Positions 8,263-16,922 are shown, numbered from the stretch's first letter. The stretch: DNA of 40,956 nt from Zoogloea sp041911615 (GCF_041911615.1 NZ_JAYROR010000094.1:1-40956), one strand, 5' to 3'. Notes: a model not told the origin generated them from the sequence alone. A program made the numbers and translations.

Positions 8263-9423
8263 ATGAAAATTCATGAATATCAGGGCAAGCAAATCCTGAA
8301 GAAGTTCGGCGTCACGGTTCCGCGCGGTATCCACTGCACGACCGTCGACGACGCGGTCAAGGCAGCGGAAACCCTGGGTGGCAAGGTTTGGGTCGTGAAG
8401 GCCCAGATTCACGCCGGCGGACGTGGCAAGGGCGGTGGCGTGAAGGTCGCCAAGACCCTTGACGAAGTGCGTCAGTACGCCAGCCAGATCCTCGGCATGC
8501 AGCTCGTCACCCACCAGACCGGCCCGGAAGGCCAGAAGGTGCGTAACCTGCTGATCGAGGAAGGTGCCGACATCAAGCACGAGTACTACGTCGCCGCGCT
8601 GACCGACCGCGCCACCCAGTCCGTTGCCATGATGGCTTCGTACGAAGGCGGCATGGACATCGAGGAAGTCGCTCACAAGACCCCCGAAAAGATCGTCAAG
8701 GTCTTCATCAACCCGCTGGTCGGCCTCACCGACGAGCAGGCCCTGACCCTGGCCAAGGGCATGGGTATGAACGAAGCCTCCATCCCGCAGTGTGTCGACA
8801 CGCTCAAGAAGCTGTACACCTGCTACATGGAAACCGACGCTTCGCTGGCTGAAATCAACCCGCTGATCCACGAAGGCGACGGCACCGTCAAGGCGCTCGA
8901 CGCCAAGTTCAACTTCGACTCCAACGCCCTGTTCCGTCAGCAGGACATCGTCGCGATGCGCGACCTGGACGAAGAAGACGCGGACGAAATCGAAGCTTCC
9001 AAGTTTGACCTGGCCTACATCTCCCTGGACGGCAACATCGGCTGTCTGGTGAACGGCGCCGGTCTGGCGATGGCGACCATGGACACCATCAAGCTGTTTG
9101 GTGCCGAGCCGGCCAACTTCCTCGACGTGGGCGGCGGCGCCACCACCGAGAAGGTCACCGAAGCCTTCAAGATCATGCTCAAGAACCCCAAGGTCAAGGG
9201 CATTCTCGTCAACATCTTCGGCGGCATCATGCGCTGCGACACCATCGCCACCGGCGTGGTCACCGCGGCCCGTGAAGTGCACCTGTCGGTTCCGCTGGTC
9301 GTCCGCATGAAGGGCACCAACGAAGACATCGGCAAGCAGATCCTGCGTGATTCGGGTCTCCCGATCATCGCTGCCGACACCATGGCCGAAGCGGCCCAGA
9401 AGATCGTCGACGCGGTCAAGTAA
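8263..9423 (+). CDS. sucC: Succinyl-CoA ligase (ADP-forming) beta subunit
   Basis: SucC forms the nucleotide-grasp subunit of succinyl-CoA synthetase in the TCA cycle (succinyl-CoA + ADP + Pi to succinate + ATP + CoA). The 386-residue length is standard. It starts with MKIHEYQGKQILKKFGV and contains VVKAQIHAGGRGKGGGVK (ATP-grasp), the LAEINPL metal/nucleotide block, NGAGLAMATMD, FLDVGGGAT and NIFGGIMRCD. AAGGG lies 7 bases upstream of the ATG. The gene is 11 bases from sucD and clearly in one operon with it. Codon choice is strongly biased to C-ending codons with frequent AAG and GAC, as expected for a highly expressed gene. Confidence 0.98.
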   Translation: MKIHEYQGKQILKKFGVTVPRGIHCTTVDDAVKAAETLGGKVWVVKAQIHAGGRGKGGGVKVAKTLDEVRQYASQILGMQLVTHQTGPEGQKVRNLLIEEGADIKHEYYVAALTDRATQSVAMMASYEGGMDIEEVAHKTPEKIVKVFINPLVGLTDEQALTLAKGMGMNEASIPQCVDTLKKLYTCYMETDASLAEINPLIHEGDGTVKALDAKFNFDSNALFRQQDIVAMRDLDEEDADEIEASKFDLAYISLDGNIGCLVNGAGLAMATMDTIKLFGAEPANFLDVGGGATTEKVTEAFKIMLKNPKVKGILVNIFGGIMRCDTIATGVVTAAREVHLSVPLVVRMKGTNEDIGKQILRDSGLPIIAADTMAEAAQKIVDAVK

Positions 9424-9434
9424 GGAGATTCCGA

Positions 9435-10328
9435 ATGTCCATCCTGATCAACAAAGACACCAAGGTCATCACCCAGGGCATCACCGGCAAGACCGGTCAG
9501 TTCCACACCGAGAAGTGCATCGAGTACGCAAACGGCAAGAACTGCTTCGTCGCCGGCGTGAACCCGAAGAAAGCCGGCGAGAAGATCCTCGACGTGCCCA
9601 TCTTCGGTTCCGTCAAGGAAGCCGCCGCTGAAACCGGTGCCACCGTCTCCGTGATCTACGTGCCGCCCGCTGGCGCCGCTGCCGCCATCTGGGAAGCCGT
9701 CGAAGCCGACCTCGACCTGGCCATCTGCATCACCGAAGGCATCCCCGTCCGGGACATGCTGGAAGTGCGCAACAAGATGAAGGCCAAGGAAGCCGCCGGT
9801 GGCAAGAAGACCCTGCTGCTGGGGCCGAACTGCCCGGGTCTCATCACCCCCGATGAAATCAAGATCGGCATCATGCCGGGCCACATCCACCGCAAGGGTC
9901 GCATCGGCGTGGTTTCCCGCTCCGGCACCCTGACCTACGAAGCTGTCGCCCAGCTGACCGAAATCGGTCTGGGCCAGTCTTCCGCCGTCGGTATCGGTGG
10001 TGACCCGATCAACGGTCTGAAGCACATCGACGTGATGCGCATGTTCAACGACGATCCCGACACCGACGCGGTCATCATGATCGGCGAAATCGGCGGTCCG
10101 GACGAAGCCGAAGCCGCTCAGTGGTGCAAGGCCAACATGAAGAAGCCGATCGTCGGCTTCATCGCTGGCGTCACCGCCCCGGCCGGCAAGCGCATGGGCC
10201 ACGCCGGTGCGCTGATCTCCGGCGGCGCCGACACCGCCGATGCCAAGCTCGCCATCATGGAAGAGTGCGGCTTCAAGGTGACGCGTAACCCGTCCGAGAT
10301 GGGTAAGCTGCTGAAGGCGATGCTGTAA
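9435..10328 (+). CDS. sucD: Succinyl-CoA ligase (ADP-forming) alpha subunit
   Basis: SucD binds CoA and carries the phosphorylated histidine of succinyl-CoA synthetase. The 297-residue protein begins MSILINKDTKVITQGITGKTG and shows the CoA-site residues in VAGVNPKKAG, the LLGPNCPGLI motif, VSRSGTLTYEA and GGDPINGL. The active-site histidine is in the C-terminal RMGHAGALISGG block. TAAGGAGATTCCGA precedes the start and overlaps the sucC stop region, so translation is probably coupled. An intrinsic terminator follows about 20 bases after the stop. Confidence 0.98.
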   Translation: MSILINKDTKVITQGITGKTGQFHTEKCIEYANGKNCFVAGVNPKKAGEKILDVPIFGSVKEAAAETGATVSVIYVPPAGAAAAIWEAVEADLDLAICITEGIPVRDMLEVRNKMKAKEAAGGKKTLLLGPNCPGLITPDEIKIGIMPGHIHRKGRIGVVSRSGTLTYEAVAQLTEIGLGQSSAVGIGGDPINGLKHIDVMRMFNDDPDTDAVIMIGEIGGPDEAEAAQWCKANMKKPIVGFIAGVTAPAGKRMGHAGALISGGADTADAKLAIMEECGFKVTRNPSEMGKLLKAML

Positions 10329-10349
10329 TACGCCTCGGTGTCTGACCCG

Positions 10350-10389
10350 AAACCGCGTCCGTGGCATTGCCCGGGCGCGGTTTTATTTT
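10350..10389 (+). terminator. sucCD intrinsic terminator
   Basis: AAACCGCG (10350-10357) pairs with CGCGGTTT (10376-10383). The stem extends by a T-G and two C-G pairs to 11 bp around a 12-base loop, followed by TTATTTTG. It begins 22 bases after the sucD stop and ends the operon. Confidence 0.8.
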
Positions 10390-10422
10390 GTCCGTCGTCG
10401 CTGCGCAGTGGGCAGGGGGCGA

Positions 10423-10428
10423 TAAAAT
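10423..10428 (+). promoter_or_regulatory. Candidate -10 element upstream of the phosphatase gene
   Basis: TAAAAT lies in the gap 10390-10591, after the sucCD terminator and about 165 bases before the PP2C start. Because the terminator separates sucCD from the next genes, a promoter is needed here. No good -35 is visible, so the exact site is uncertain. The rest of the gap shows nothing else I can support. Confidence 0.4.
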
Positions 10429-10591
10429 TCGTGGCGTTTCGGATTGTTTCAAACCTCCACGATTGTCTGATCATGTCTGAAGTCCTTGCGCCCGTCCTGC
10501 GCCCTGCTGTCTTCGTGCCCGCTGCGTCGCGGTCGTGCCGCCTTTCAAGGAGCGGTTCGCGTCGGTCAGGGTTTTGGGAGGGCGTGCGGTC

Positions 10592-11365
10592 ATGACGGAT
10601 ATCGCGCAACTCGATTGGCGGATGGCGGCGCATTCGGACGTGGGGCGCGTCCGCGCACGCAACGAGGATTACGTTTTGTGCGACGAGTCGATCGGCGTCG
10701 CGGTCCTGGCCGATGGCATGGGTGGCCATGCCGGAGGCGGCGTGGCGGCGCGACTGGCCGTCGATGCGTGGATGGCGCGGATGCGCCAGTGCGTCGATGA
10801 GCGCCTCAGCGAGCGGGATCTGCGGGTGGCGGTGGCCGACGCCAACCGGGTGGTGTTCGCGGCGGCTTCGGGCGACGCATCGCTGCACAGCATGGGTACC
10901 ACGCTTGTCGGGGCGTGCTTCCGCCACGACGGCATGCTGCTCAGCTGCCATGTGGGCGATTCGCGTCTGTATCGCCTGCGCGGCGACTCGCTGACCTGCC
11001 TGACCCGGGATCACAGCGTGTTGCGGGAGCAGTGCGACGCGGGCATGATTGAATCCGAAGCGAGTGGGCCGCAAGCCCTGCGCGGCCTCCTGACCCGCGC
11101 GGTGGGGGTGGCCGCCAACGTCGTGCCGGATGTGGGGATCGCCGCGCTGCAGGCAGGGGATGTTTACCTGCTGTGTTCGGACGGACTGACCGAGATGCTG
11201 CCGGACGCGGATATCGCCCACGTGCTTGGTGCGCTGGGTGGCAACCCGCAATTGGCGGCAGAACATCTGGTTGATCTGGCAAACGATCGAGGCGGGATGG
11301 ATAATATATCGGTTGTCATCGTGTCGTCCTGCGTGTCCGGACGGCTGGGTGCCGAGCTTGGTTAA
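10592..11365 (+). CDS. PP2C/PPM-type Ser/Thr protein phosphatase
   Basis: This 257-residue protein is a metal-dependent PPM phosphatase that removes phosphate from Ser/Thr residues. The family motifs are in order: SDVGRVRARNED (Arg and Asp26 of motif 1), ADGMGGHAGG (Asp41, Gly42, metal ligands), SMGTTL, HVGDSRLYRLR, LTRDHS, LLTRAVG, LLCSDGLTEM (metal-binding Asp) and DNISVVIV. No membrane segment or extra domain is present, as in Stp/PrpC and the phosphatases of type VI secretion clusters. The start at 10592 is chosen because the fold begins there and a GGGAGGG stretch lies upstream. An FHA-domain gene, which would bind phosphothreonine, follows 24 bases downstream. No Ser/Thr kinase gene is visible in the window, so the kinase partner must be elsewhere. 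Confidence 0.9.
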   Translation: MTDIAQLDWRMAAHSDVGRVRARNEDYVLCDESIGVAVLADGMGGHAGGGVAARLAVDAWMARMRQCVDERLSERDLRVAVADANRVVFAAASGDASLHSMGTTLVGACFRHDGMLLSCHVGDSRLYRLRGDSLTCLTRDHSVLREQCDAGMIESEASGPQALRGLLTRAVGVAANVVPDVGIAALQAGDVYLLCSDGLTEMLPDADIAHVLGALGGNPQLAAEHLVDLANDRGGMDNISVVIVSSCVSGRLGAELG

Positions 11366-11389
11366 GGCTGGATTCAGATAGGAAGAGTG

Positions 11390-12079
11390 ATGCCCAGGTT
11401 GATTTTGAGCATGGATGGTCTGGTGCTGAAGGAGATGGTGCTCGACAAGGAGCGCACGACGATCGGCCGCAAACCGCATAACGACATTCAGATCGACAAT
11501 CTGGCGATCAGTGGCGACCACGCGGCGATCGTGACCATTCTCAACGATGCCTTTCTGGAAGACATGAACAGCACCAATGGCACCTATGTGAATGGGCAGC
11601 CGGTGAAAAAGCACGTGCTCAAGAACAACGACGTGATCGAACTGGGTAAGTATCGCCTCAAGTTCCTGACCGAGAGCGCGGTGCCTGCCTCCGAGCAGGA
11701 CGAAGCGATGTCGTTCGCTCACTCGGCGATCCAGACCGACGCGGCAGGGGTCGATGCGCCGCCCCAGGAGGCGCTGAGCAACAGCGCGTCGGCGCCGCCG
11801 CCGGTTGCGGCGCTGGGCATGATCCAGATTCTCAGCGGTGCCCACGCGGGGCGGACCCTCGAGCTCTCCAAGTCGCTCACCACGTTGGGCAAACCCGGCT
11901 TCCAGGTTGCGGTGATTACCCGCCGGCCGCACGGCTACTTCATCACCCACGTCGAGGGAACGGTTTTCCCGGTCGTCAATGGCCGGCCGCTCGACGCCCA
12001 GGCGCATCGCCTGAACGATCACGACATCATCGAGATTGCAGGTGTGAAAATGGAGTTTTTCTCACAGGTCGCGTCTTAA
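11390..12079 (+). CDS. FHA-domain protein with a second degenerate FHA-like domain
   Basis: This 229-residue protein starts with a typical forkhead-associated phosphothreonine-binding domain at about residues 1-93. It has the TIGRKPHND motif, the SGDHAAI motif, and STNGTYVNG. A linker (about 95-138) rich in Ala, Ser and Pro leads to a second beta-rich segment at about 140-229 (IQILSGAHAGRTLELSK... TTLGKPG... NDHDIIEIAGVKMEFF). This looks like an FHA fold but lacks the conserved Ser-x-x-His and Asn. The ATG at 11390 has AGGAAGAG just upstream; a GTG at 11387 is less likely. It shares a transcript direction and a 24-base spacing with the phosphatase, which suggests a phospho-dependent switch whose target is unknown. 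Confidence 0.87.
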   Translation: MPRLILSMDGLVLKEMVLDKERTTIGRKPHNDIQIDNLAISGDHAAIVTILNDAFLEDMNSTNGTYVNGQPVKKHVLKNNDVIELGKYRLKFLTESAVPASEQDEAMSFAHSAIQTDAAGVDAPPQEALSNSASAPPPVAALGMIQILSGAHAGRTLELSKSLTTLGKPGFQVAVITRRPHGYFITHVEGTVFPVVNGRPLDAQAHRLNDHDIIEIAGVKMEFFSQVAS

Positions 12080-12224
12080 TCCCGCCCTGCGCCGCGATAA
12101 TGTGACATTTCTGGCGGGGCGATGATTCATCCCGGCCGTATTCTGATGCGCTGGCTTTCAAAACCATTCCGGCATCTGGGCGGACGGTCCGGAGGCCACT
12201 CTTGCGGGATTCCATGAGAAGACG

Positions 12225-12995
12225 ATGAAGGTGCGGGTTTTGGGGTGCAGCGGCGGAATCGGCGGGCGCAATCAGCGCACGACGGCCCTGCTCGTCGATG
12301 ACGACGTGCTGATCGACGCCGGAACTGGAGTCGGCGACCTCGAGTTCGAGGAGTTGCTGAGAATCGATCACGTCTTCGTCACCCACGCCCACCTGGACCA
12401 CATCGCGATGATCCCGTTGCTCGTGGACACGGTGGGCGAGGCGCGATCGATGCCGATCGTGGTCCACGGATCGCCTGAGACCCTGCGCATCCTGCGCTCG
12501 CACATCTTCAACTGGCTCGTCTGGCCCGACTTTTCGTCGATTCCGGACCGGGGCAATCCCTTCCTCCGTTTTCAGGAAATCCACTCCGGCGAGACCGCCA
12601 AGTTGGGCGGTGGCCGCGAGATGACTGCGCTGCCGGCGCTGCACACGGTGCCGGCGGTGGCCTATCAGGTCTCAAGCGAAGGGGGCAGCCTGGTCTTCTC
12701 GGGCGATACGACTTACTCCGAACCGCTGATCGCAGCCATCAACGCGATTCCCGATCTGCGCTACCTCCTCGTCGAAACCGCGTTCCCCGATGCCCTCCAC
12801 GATCTGGCCTTGGCGTCGCGGCATCTGTGCCCGAGCCTGCTGGCGCTGTTCCTGGAGCGGATCAAGGTCGATCCAGAGGTGTGGATCACCCACCTCAAGC
12901 CGAGCCGCGCCCAGACTACTCTCGACGAGATTGCCAACTACCGGGGGCGCTTTGTCCCCAAGGCGCTCTACAACGGTCTGGAATTCGTGATTTAA
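12225..12995 (+). CDS. Metallo-beta-lactamase-fold protein, cyclic-nucleotide phosphodiesterase-like
   Basis: The 256-residue protein has the metal-binding HxHxDH motif of the metallo-beta-lactamase fold (THAHLDHI, His54-His59), followed by His140 (PALHTVP), Asp161 (VFSGDTTYS) and His223 (WITHLKPS). These would form the two-metal site. Overall it resembles the proteins annotated as class II 3',5'-cyclic-nucleotide phosphodiesterases, so the likely activity is hydrolysis of cAMP/cGMP or another phosphodiester. That substrate is inferred from similarity. It lies between the FHA gene (145-base gap) and the GAF-ATPase gene (102-base gap) in the same direction. A GAF domain next door could sense a cyclic nucleotide, which would fit, but nothing in the sequence proves the link. 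Confidence 0.8.
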   Translation: MKVRVLGCSGGIGGRNQRTTALLVDDDVLIDAGTGVGDLEFEELLRIDHVFVTHAHLDHIAMIPLLVDTVGEARSMPIVVHGSPETLRILRSHIFNWLVWPDFSSIPDRGNPFLRFQEIHSGETAKLGGGREMTALPALHTVPAVAYQVSSEGGSLVFSGDTTYSEPLIAAINAIPDLRYLLVETAFPDALHDLALASRHLCPSLLALFLERIKVDPEVWITHLKPSRAQTTLDEIANYRGRFVPKALYNGLEFVI

Positions 12996-13097
12996 CATTC
13001 GGTCATCACGGTATCGGGCTAAAGTCGACGCCTTTTGGCGCCGTAGTACCGGCCTCTACCTACGGGACCCGTCCCGAGGGATACTTGCTTTCCGGAT

Positions 13098-15476
13098 ATG
13101 ACACGATCTACGAGCAATGCCGCCGTCAGGGGCGGTGTCGGTGGCGATGTCGCCAGTCGGCTGGCCTTCTTCAAGGGGCTGCAGGCCGTCACCAATCGGG
13201 TGCACGCCACCGAAAACATCGACGAGATCATCTTCGAGTTGTCGGCCGAGATCTGCGCGCTGTTCGCGGCCGATCGTCTGACGATCTACGTCGTCGACGA
13301 GAGCCGCACGACCATCTCGTCGCGGGTCAAGACGGGCCTGCACACTATCCGCACGATTCGCCTGCCCATCGCCGAAAACAGCGTCGCCGGCTACGTGGCC
13401 CTCACCGGCCAGTTGCTGAACATCCACGACGCCTACGACGAGCGCGAGCTCAAGGCGATCTCGGCGCGCATGGAGTTTCGCCGCGAGGTGGACGAGCGCA
13501 CCGGTTACCGCTGTCACCAGATGCTCGTCGCCCCCATCGCCAACCCCGACGACGGCGAGGTGCTGGGTGTCATCCAGATCATCAACAGCCGTAACGGAGA
13601 GGCCTTCTCGCCGATTGCCGAGGAGGGTATCCAGGGGCTCGGGCAGACGCTCGCCATCGCCTTTGCCCAGCGCCGCCATTCGCTGGTGCAGCCCAAATCC
13701 AAGTACGAAGGCCTGGTCAACGACGCAAAGCTGACCGCCGCCGAACTCGAGACAGCGACCAGCCAGGCGCGCGAGCGTGGGGTGCTGCTCGAAGACCTGC
13801 TGATCGAGGAGTACCACCTCAAGCCTGCCGACATCGGCGGTGCCGTTGCCCGTTTCTTTGGCGTGCCCTACGAGCCGTTCCGGCAGGATCGCGTCAAGCC
13901 CCTTGACCTGTTGCGCAACCTCAAGCGCGACTACGTCCAGCAGGCCGAGTGGCTGCCCCTCGAGGAAAACCCCGAAGGCATGCTGATCCTCGTCACCGAT
14001 CCCGAACAGGCCATCGCGTCTCGGGTGGTGCAAAACGTCTTCCCGAAGGCGCAGCCGGTCTATCTGGTGACGACCCATACCGAATTCCGCCAGACGGTGG
14101 CGCAGTTCTTCGGCGCGTCGATCGATGACGGCTCGGTGACCGAGCTGCTCTCCGACCTCACCGACGACGACGGTGACGGCGAAGGCCGCATGACCGCCGA
14201 GGACGTCTCCGCCGCGGCCGACAACGAACTCGTCAAACTGGTCAACCGCATCATCATCGACGCTCACCGCCAGGGGGCGTCCGACATCCACATCGAACCC
14301 CGGCCAGGCAAGGAGAAGACCCAGATCCGCTTCCGCAAGGACGGCTCGCTGGTGCCCTATATCGAGGTGCCGTCGAGTTATCGCAGCCCGATCGTCACGC
14401 GCATCAAGATCATGTGCGACCTGGACATCTCCGAGCGTCGCAAGCCGCAGGATGGCAAGATCAAGTTCCGCCGCTTCGGGCCGCTCGACATCGAGTTGCG
14501 GGTGGCGACGATTCCGACCACCGGTGGCATGGAAGACGTGGTCATGCGCCTGCTCGCCAACAGCGAGCCCTTGCCGCTGGAACAGCTGGGCCTGCTCGAC
14601 AACAACTTCGAGCGCCTCAAGCAGACCATTGCGAAGCCCTACGGCATCTTCTTCGTGTGTGGTCCGACCGGTTCGGGCAAGACCACGACGCTGCACTCCA
14701 TCCTCGGTTCGATCAACACGCCGGATACCAAGATCTGGACGGCCGAGGATCCGGTGGAAATCACCCAGAAAGGGTTGCGCCAGGTCCAGGTGAATCGCAA
14801 GGCCGGGCTGGATTTTCCGACCGTGATGCGCTCCTTCCTCCGTGCCGACCCGGACGTGATCATGGTCGGCGAAATGCGCGACAAGGAAACCGTTTCGATC
14901 GGCCTCGAGGCCTCGCTCACCGGCCACCTGGTATTCAGCACCCTGCACACCAACAGTGCGCCGGAGTCCATCGTGCGCCTGCTCGACATGGGCATGGACC
15001 CGTTCAACTTTGCCGATGCGTTGCTGGGCGTGCTGGCCCAGCGTCTGGCCAAGCGCCTGTGCAGCAAGTGCAAGAAGGCCTACCACCCGGACGACGACGA
15101 AGTGCGTCACCTGCTCGACGAATATTGCGAAGACCTGCAGGCCACCGAGGCTTTCGTCCAGGATCCGGTGAAGGCGCGCGAGGAAATCCTCGGTGGCTGG
15201 CGCCGGCGTTACGGCGACGACAAGGGGCGTTTCACCCTCTATGCCCCGGTGGGCTGCGAAAGCTGCACCGGCGGCTACCGCGGGCGACTCGGTCTACATG
15301 AGCTGATGATCGGCTCGGACCGGGTCAAGGCGCTGATTCAGGAGCGTGCCCGGGTCGCGACGCTGCTGTCGGTGGCGCTCGACGAGGGCATGCGCACCCT
15401 GCGACAGGATGGCATCGAGAAAGTGATGGCCGGGCTGACCGACCTGAAGCAGGTGCGCAAGGTCTGCATCCGCTGA
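13098..15476 (+). CDS. GspE/PilB-type secretion ATPase with N-terminal GAF domain
   Basis: This 792-residue protein joins three parts. Residues about 20-195 form a GAF sensor domain (FFKGLQAVTNRVHATENIDE; later LVAPIANPDDGEVLGVIQIIN). Residues about 205-335 resemble the MshEN/GspE N-terminal domain, which in MshE binds c-di-GMP. Residues about 370-790 are a type II secretion/type IV pilus ATPase with Walker A GPTGSGKTT at 522-530, Asp box and Walker B DPDVIMVGEMRD from 584, His box STLHTN, and a zinc tetracysteine (Cys655, Cys658, Cys720, Cys723). Such ATPases power pilin or pseudopilin assembly at the inner membrane. Here no pilin, platform protein or secretin gene is adjacent; the neighbours are phosphatase, FHA and phosphodiesterase genes. 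The GAF domain replaces the usual N-terminus and suggests control by a small ligand. A putative terminator follows the gene. Confidence 0.88.
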   Translation: MTRSTSNAAVRGGVGGDVASRLAFFKGLQAVTNRVHATENIDEIIFELSAEICALFAADRLTIYVVDESRTTISSRVKTGLHTIRTIRLPIAENSVAGYVALTGQLLNIHDAYDERELKAISARMEFRREVDERTGYRCHQMLVAPIANPDDGEVLGVIQIINSRNGEAFSPIAEEGIQGLGQTLAIAFAQRRHSLVQPKSKYEGLVNDAKLTAAELETATSQARERGVLLEDLLIEEYHLKPADIGGAVARFFGVPYEPFRQDRVKPLDLLRNLKRDYVQQAEWLPLEENPEGMLILVTDPEQAIASRVVQNVFPKAQPVYLVTTHTEFRQTVAQFFGASIDDGSVTELLSDLTDDDGDGEGRMTAEDVSAAADNELVKLVNRIIIDAHRQGASDIHIEPRPGKEKTQIRFRKDGSLVPYIEVPSSYRSPIVTRIKIMCDLDISERRKPQDGKIKFRRFGPLDIELRVATIPTTGGMEDVVMRLLANSEPLPLEQLGLLDNNFERLKQTIAKPYGIFFVCGPTGSGKTTTLHSILGSINTPDTKIWTAEDPVEITQKGLRQVQVNRKAGLDFPTVMRSFLRADPDVIMVGEMRDKETVSIGLEASLTGHLVFSTLHTNSAPESIVRLLDMGMDPFNFADALLGVLAQRLAKRLCSKCKKAYHPDDDEVRHLLDEYCEDLQATEAFVQDPVKAREEILGGWRRRYGDDKGRFTLYAPVGCESCTGGYRGRLGLHELMIGSDRVKALIQERARVATLLSVALDEGMRTLRQDGIEKVMAGLTDLKQVRKVCIR

Positions 15477-15490
15477 GCGACGCCGGGGTG

Positions 15491-15510
15491 GGCGGCAGGC
15501 CGCCGCTTTT
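15491..15510 (+). terminator. Possible terminator after the GAF-ATPase gene
   Basis: GGCGG (15491-15495) and CCGCC (15500-15504) can pair around a four-base loop and are followed by GCTTTT. The stem is short, and the site sits 14 bases after the ATPase stop and before the convergent amidase stop. Confidence 0.4.
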
Positions 15511-15530
15511 GCCCGGCGCCGCGGCCTGGC

Positions 15531-16922
15531 TCAGTCGAGCCGGGCCAGCTTGGACTTGGCCATCGGCGGGTTGCGGGCGAAGTAGCGCCGGATGCCCCGG
15601 ACGATGGCGTCGGCCATGCGGTCCTGATAAGCCTCGTCGTTGAGGCGGGCTTCTTCCTCGGGATTGGAGATGAAAGCCGTCTCCACCAGGATCGACGGAA
15701 TGTCCGGCGCCTTCAGGACAGCGAAGCTGGCCTGTTCGACCTCGCCTTTGTGCAGGCGGTTGATCCCGCCCAGTTCGCCGAGCACGGCCTTGCCGACCTT
15801 CATGCTGTCGTTGATCGCCGCGGTCTGAGACAGGTCAAGGAGGGTGCGTGCCAGGTGGGTGTCCTTCACGCCGAGATTCACCCCACCGATCAGATCGGCG
15901 GCGTTTTCCTTCTGGGCCAGCCAGCGTGCCGCGGTGCTCGACGCGCCTTTTTCCGACAACACGAAGACCGAGCTGCCACGGGCGGTAGGGCTGATGAAGG
16001 CGTCGGCGTGGATCGACACGAACAGATCGGCCTGCACCCGGCGGGCCTTGGCCACACGCTGCTGCAGCGGCACGAAGTAGTCGGCGTCGCGGGTCAGCAT
16101 CGCGCGCATGTTGGGCTGGGCGTCGATGCGCGCCTTGAGGCGGCGGCCCACCGACAGTGTCACGTGTTTCTCGAAGCTGCCGGCCGCGCCGACGGCGCCC
16201 GGGTCCTCGCCGCCGTGGCCGGGGTCGATCGCGATGGTGATCAGGCGGCTGACGGTGTCGTCGTCCTCGGCGCGGCCTGGTGCGGCAGGGGCTTCGGCCG
16301 GCGGCGTCTCGCGGCGGGCCGTGACGGGTTCGGGTTTGCGGGGGGCTTCGACGGTCTTGCGGGGCTTTTCCTCGCTGCGCTGGGGCGTGACCGCACCACC
16401 AGCGGCGGCCTCCTCGGGCGAAATTTTTTCGAGCAGGGCGAGCAACGGGTCGACGGGTTCGGTCGGGTAGAGATCGAGGACCAGACGGTGCCCGTATTCG
16501 CCCACTGGACGCAATGTAAACACCTGCGGGCTCACCTCCGCTTTCAGTTCGATGACCAGACGCACCACGCCGGGACGGTTGCGGCCGGCGCGGATCAGCT
16601 GGATGTACGGATCCTGGCCGGTGATCTTGGTGGGCAGCGATTGCAGGACGTCGTTCAATTCGACGCCTTCGAGGTCGACCACCAGGCGTTCGGGATTACG
16701 CACCAGTTGGTGAGTGAAGACGACGGGATCGCGGCTTTCGAGGGTGATCCGCGTGTAGTCCTTGGCGGGCCACACGCGCACCGCCAGCACCGAAGTCTGG
16801 GCCGCGTGGCCGGCGCGGCTGACGAGCAGCAGCAGTGCTGCGCCGGTCGAGCCGATGAAGCGGCGGCGGTTCAGGGTGCCCTCGGTGGCGTGCCGGTCGG
16901 CGCGGCGAATTTTTCGAGACAT
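15531..16922 (-). CDS. amiC: N-acetylmuramoyl-L-alanine amidase with AMIN domain
   Basis: This 463-residue enzyme cuts the amide bond between muramic acid and the peptide in peptidoglycan, which is needed to separate daughter cells. The N-terminus has a twin-arginine-like export signal (NRRRFIGSTGAALLLL), as in E. coli AmiC and AmiA. An AMIN domain (about residues 43-150) targets the septum. A proline-rich linker follows. The Amidase_3 zinc domain (about 230-445) shows IAIDPGHGGEDPGAVG, VSIHADAF and ILVETAFISNPEEE with the expected His and Glu zinc ligands. GGAGGG lies 6 bases upstream of the ATG at 16922, which decides the start. This start overlaps the end of tsaE by 52 bases, a gene order (tsaE then amidase) that is common in proteobacteria. 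Confidence 0.92.
   Translation of the reverse strand: MSRKIRRADRHATEGTLNRRRFIGSTGAALLLLVSRAGHAAQTSVLAVRVWPAKDYTRITLESRDPVVFTHQLVRNPERLVVDLEGVELNDVLQSLPTKITGQDPYIQLIRAGRNRPGVVRLVIELKAEVSPQVFTLRPVGEYGHRLVLDLYPTEPVDPLLALLEKISPEEAAAGGAVTPQRSEEKPRKTVEAPRKPEPVTARRETPPAEAPAAPGRAEDDDTVSRLITIAIDPGHGGEDPGAVGAAGSFEKHVTLSVGRRLKARIDAQPNMRAMLTRDADYFVPLQQRVAKARRVQADLFVSIHADAFISPTARGSSVFVLSEKGASSTAARWLAQKENAADLIGGVNLGVKDTHLARTLLDLSQTAAINDSMKVGKAVLGELGGINRLHKGEVEQASFAVLKAPDIPSILVETAFISNPEEEARLNDEAYQDRMADAIVRGIRRYFARNPPMAKSKLARLD

Noticed and set aside
10473..10595. A 40-codon ORF whose TGA overlaps the PP2C ATG (ATGA)
   Set aside because: The overlap looks like coupling, but there is no ribosome-binding site, the peptide is Arg/Ser-rich with no recognisable feature, and it fits chance.
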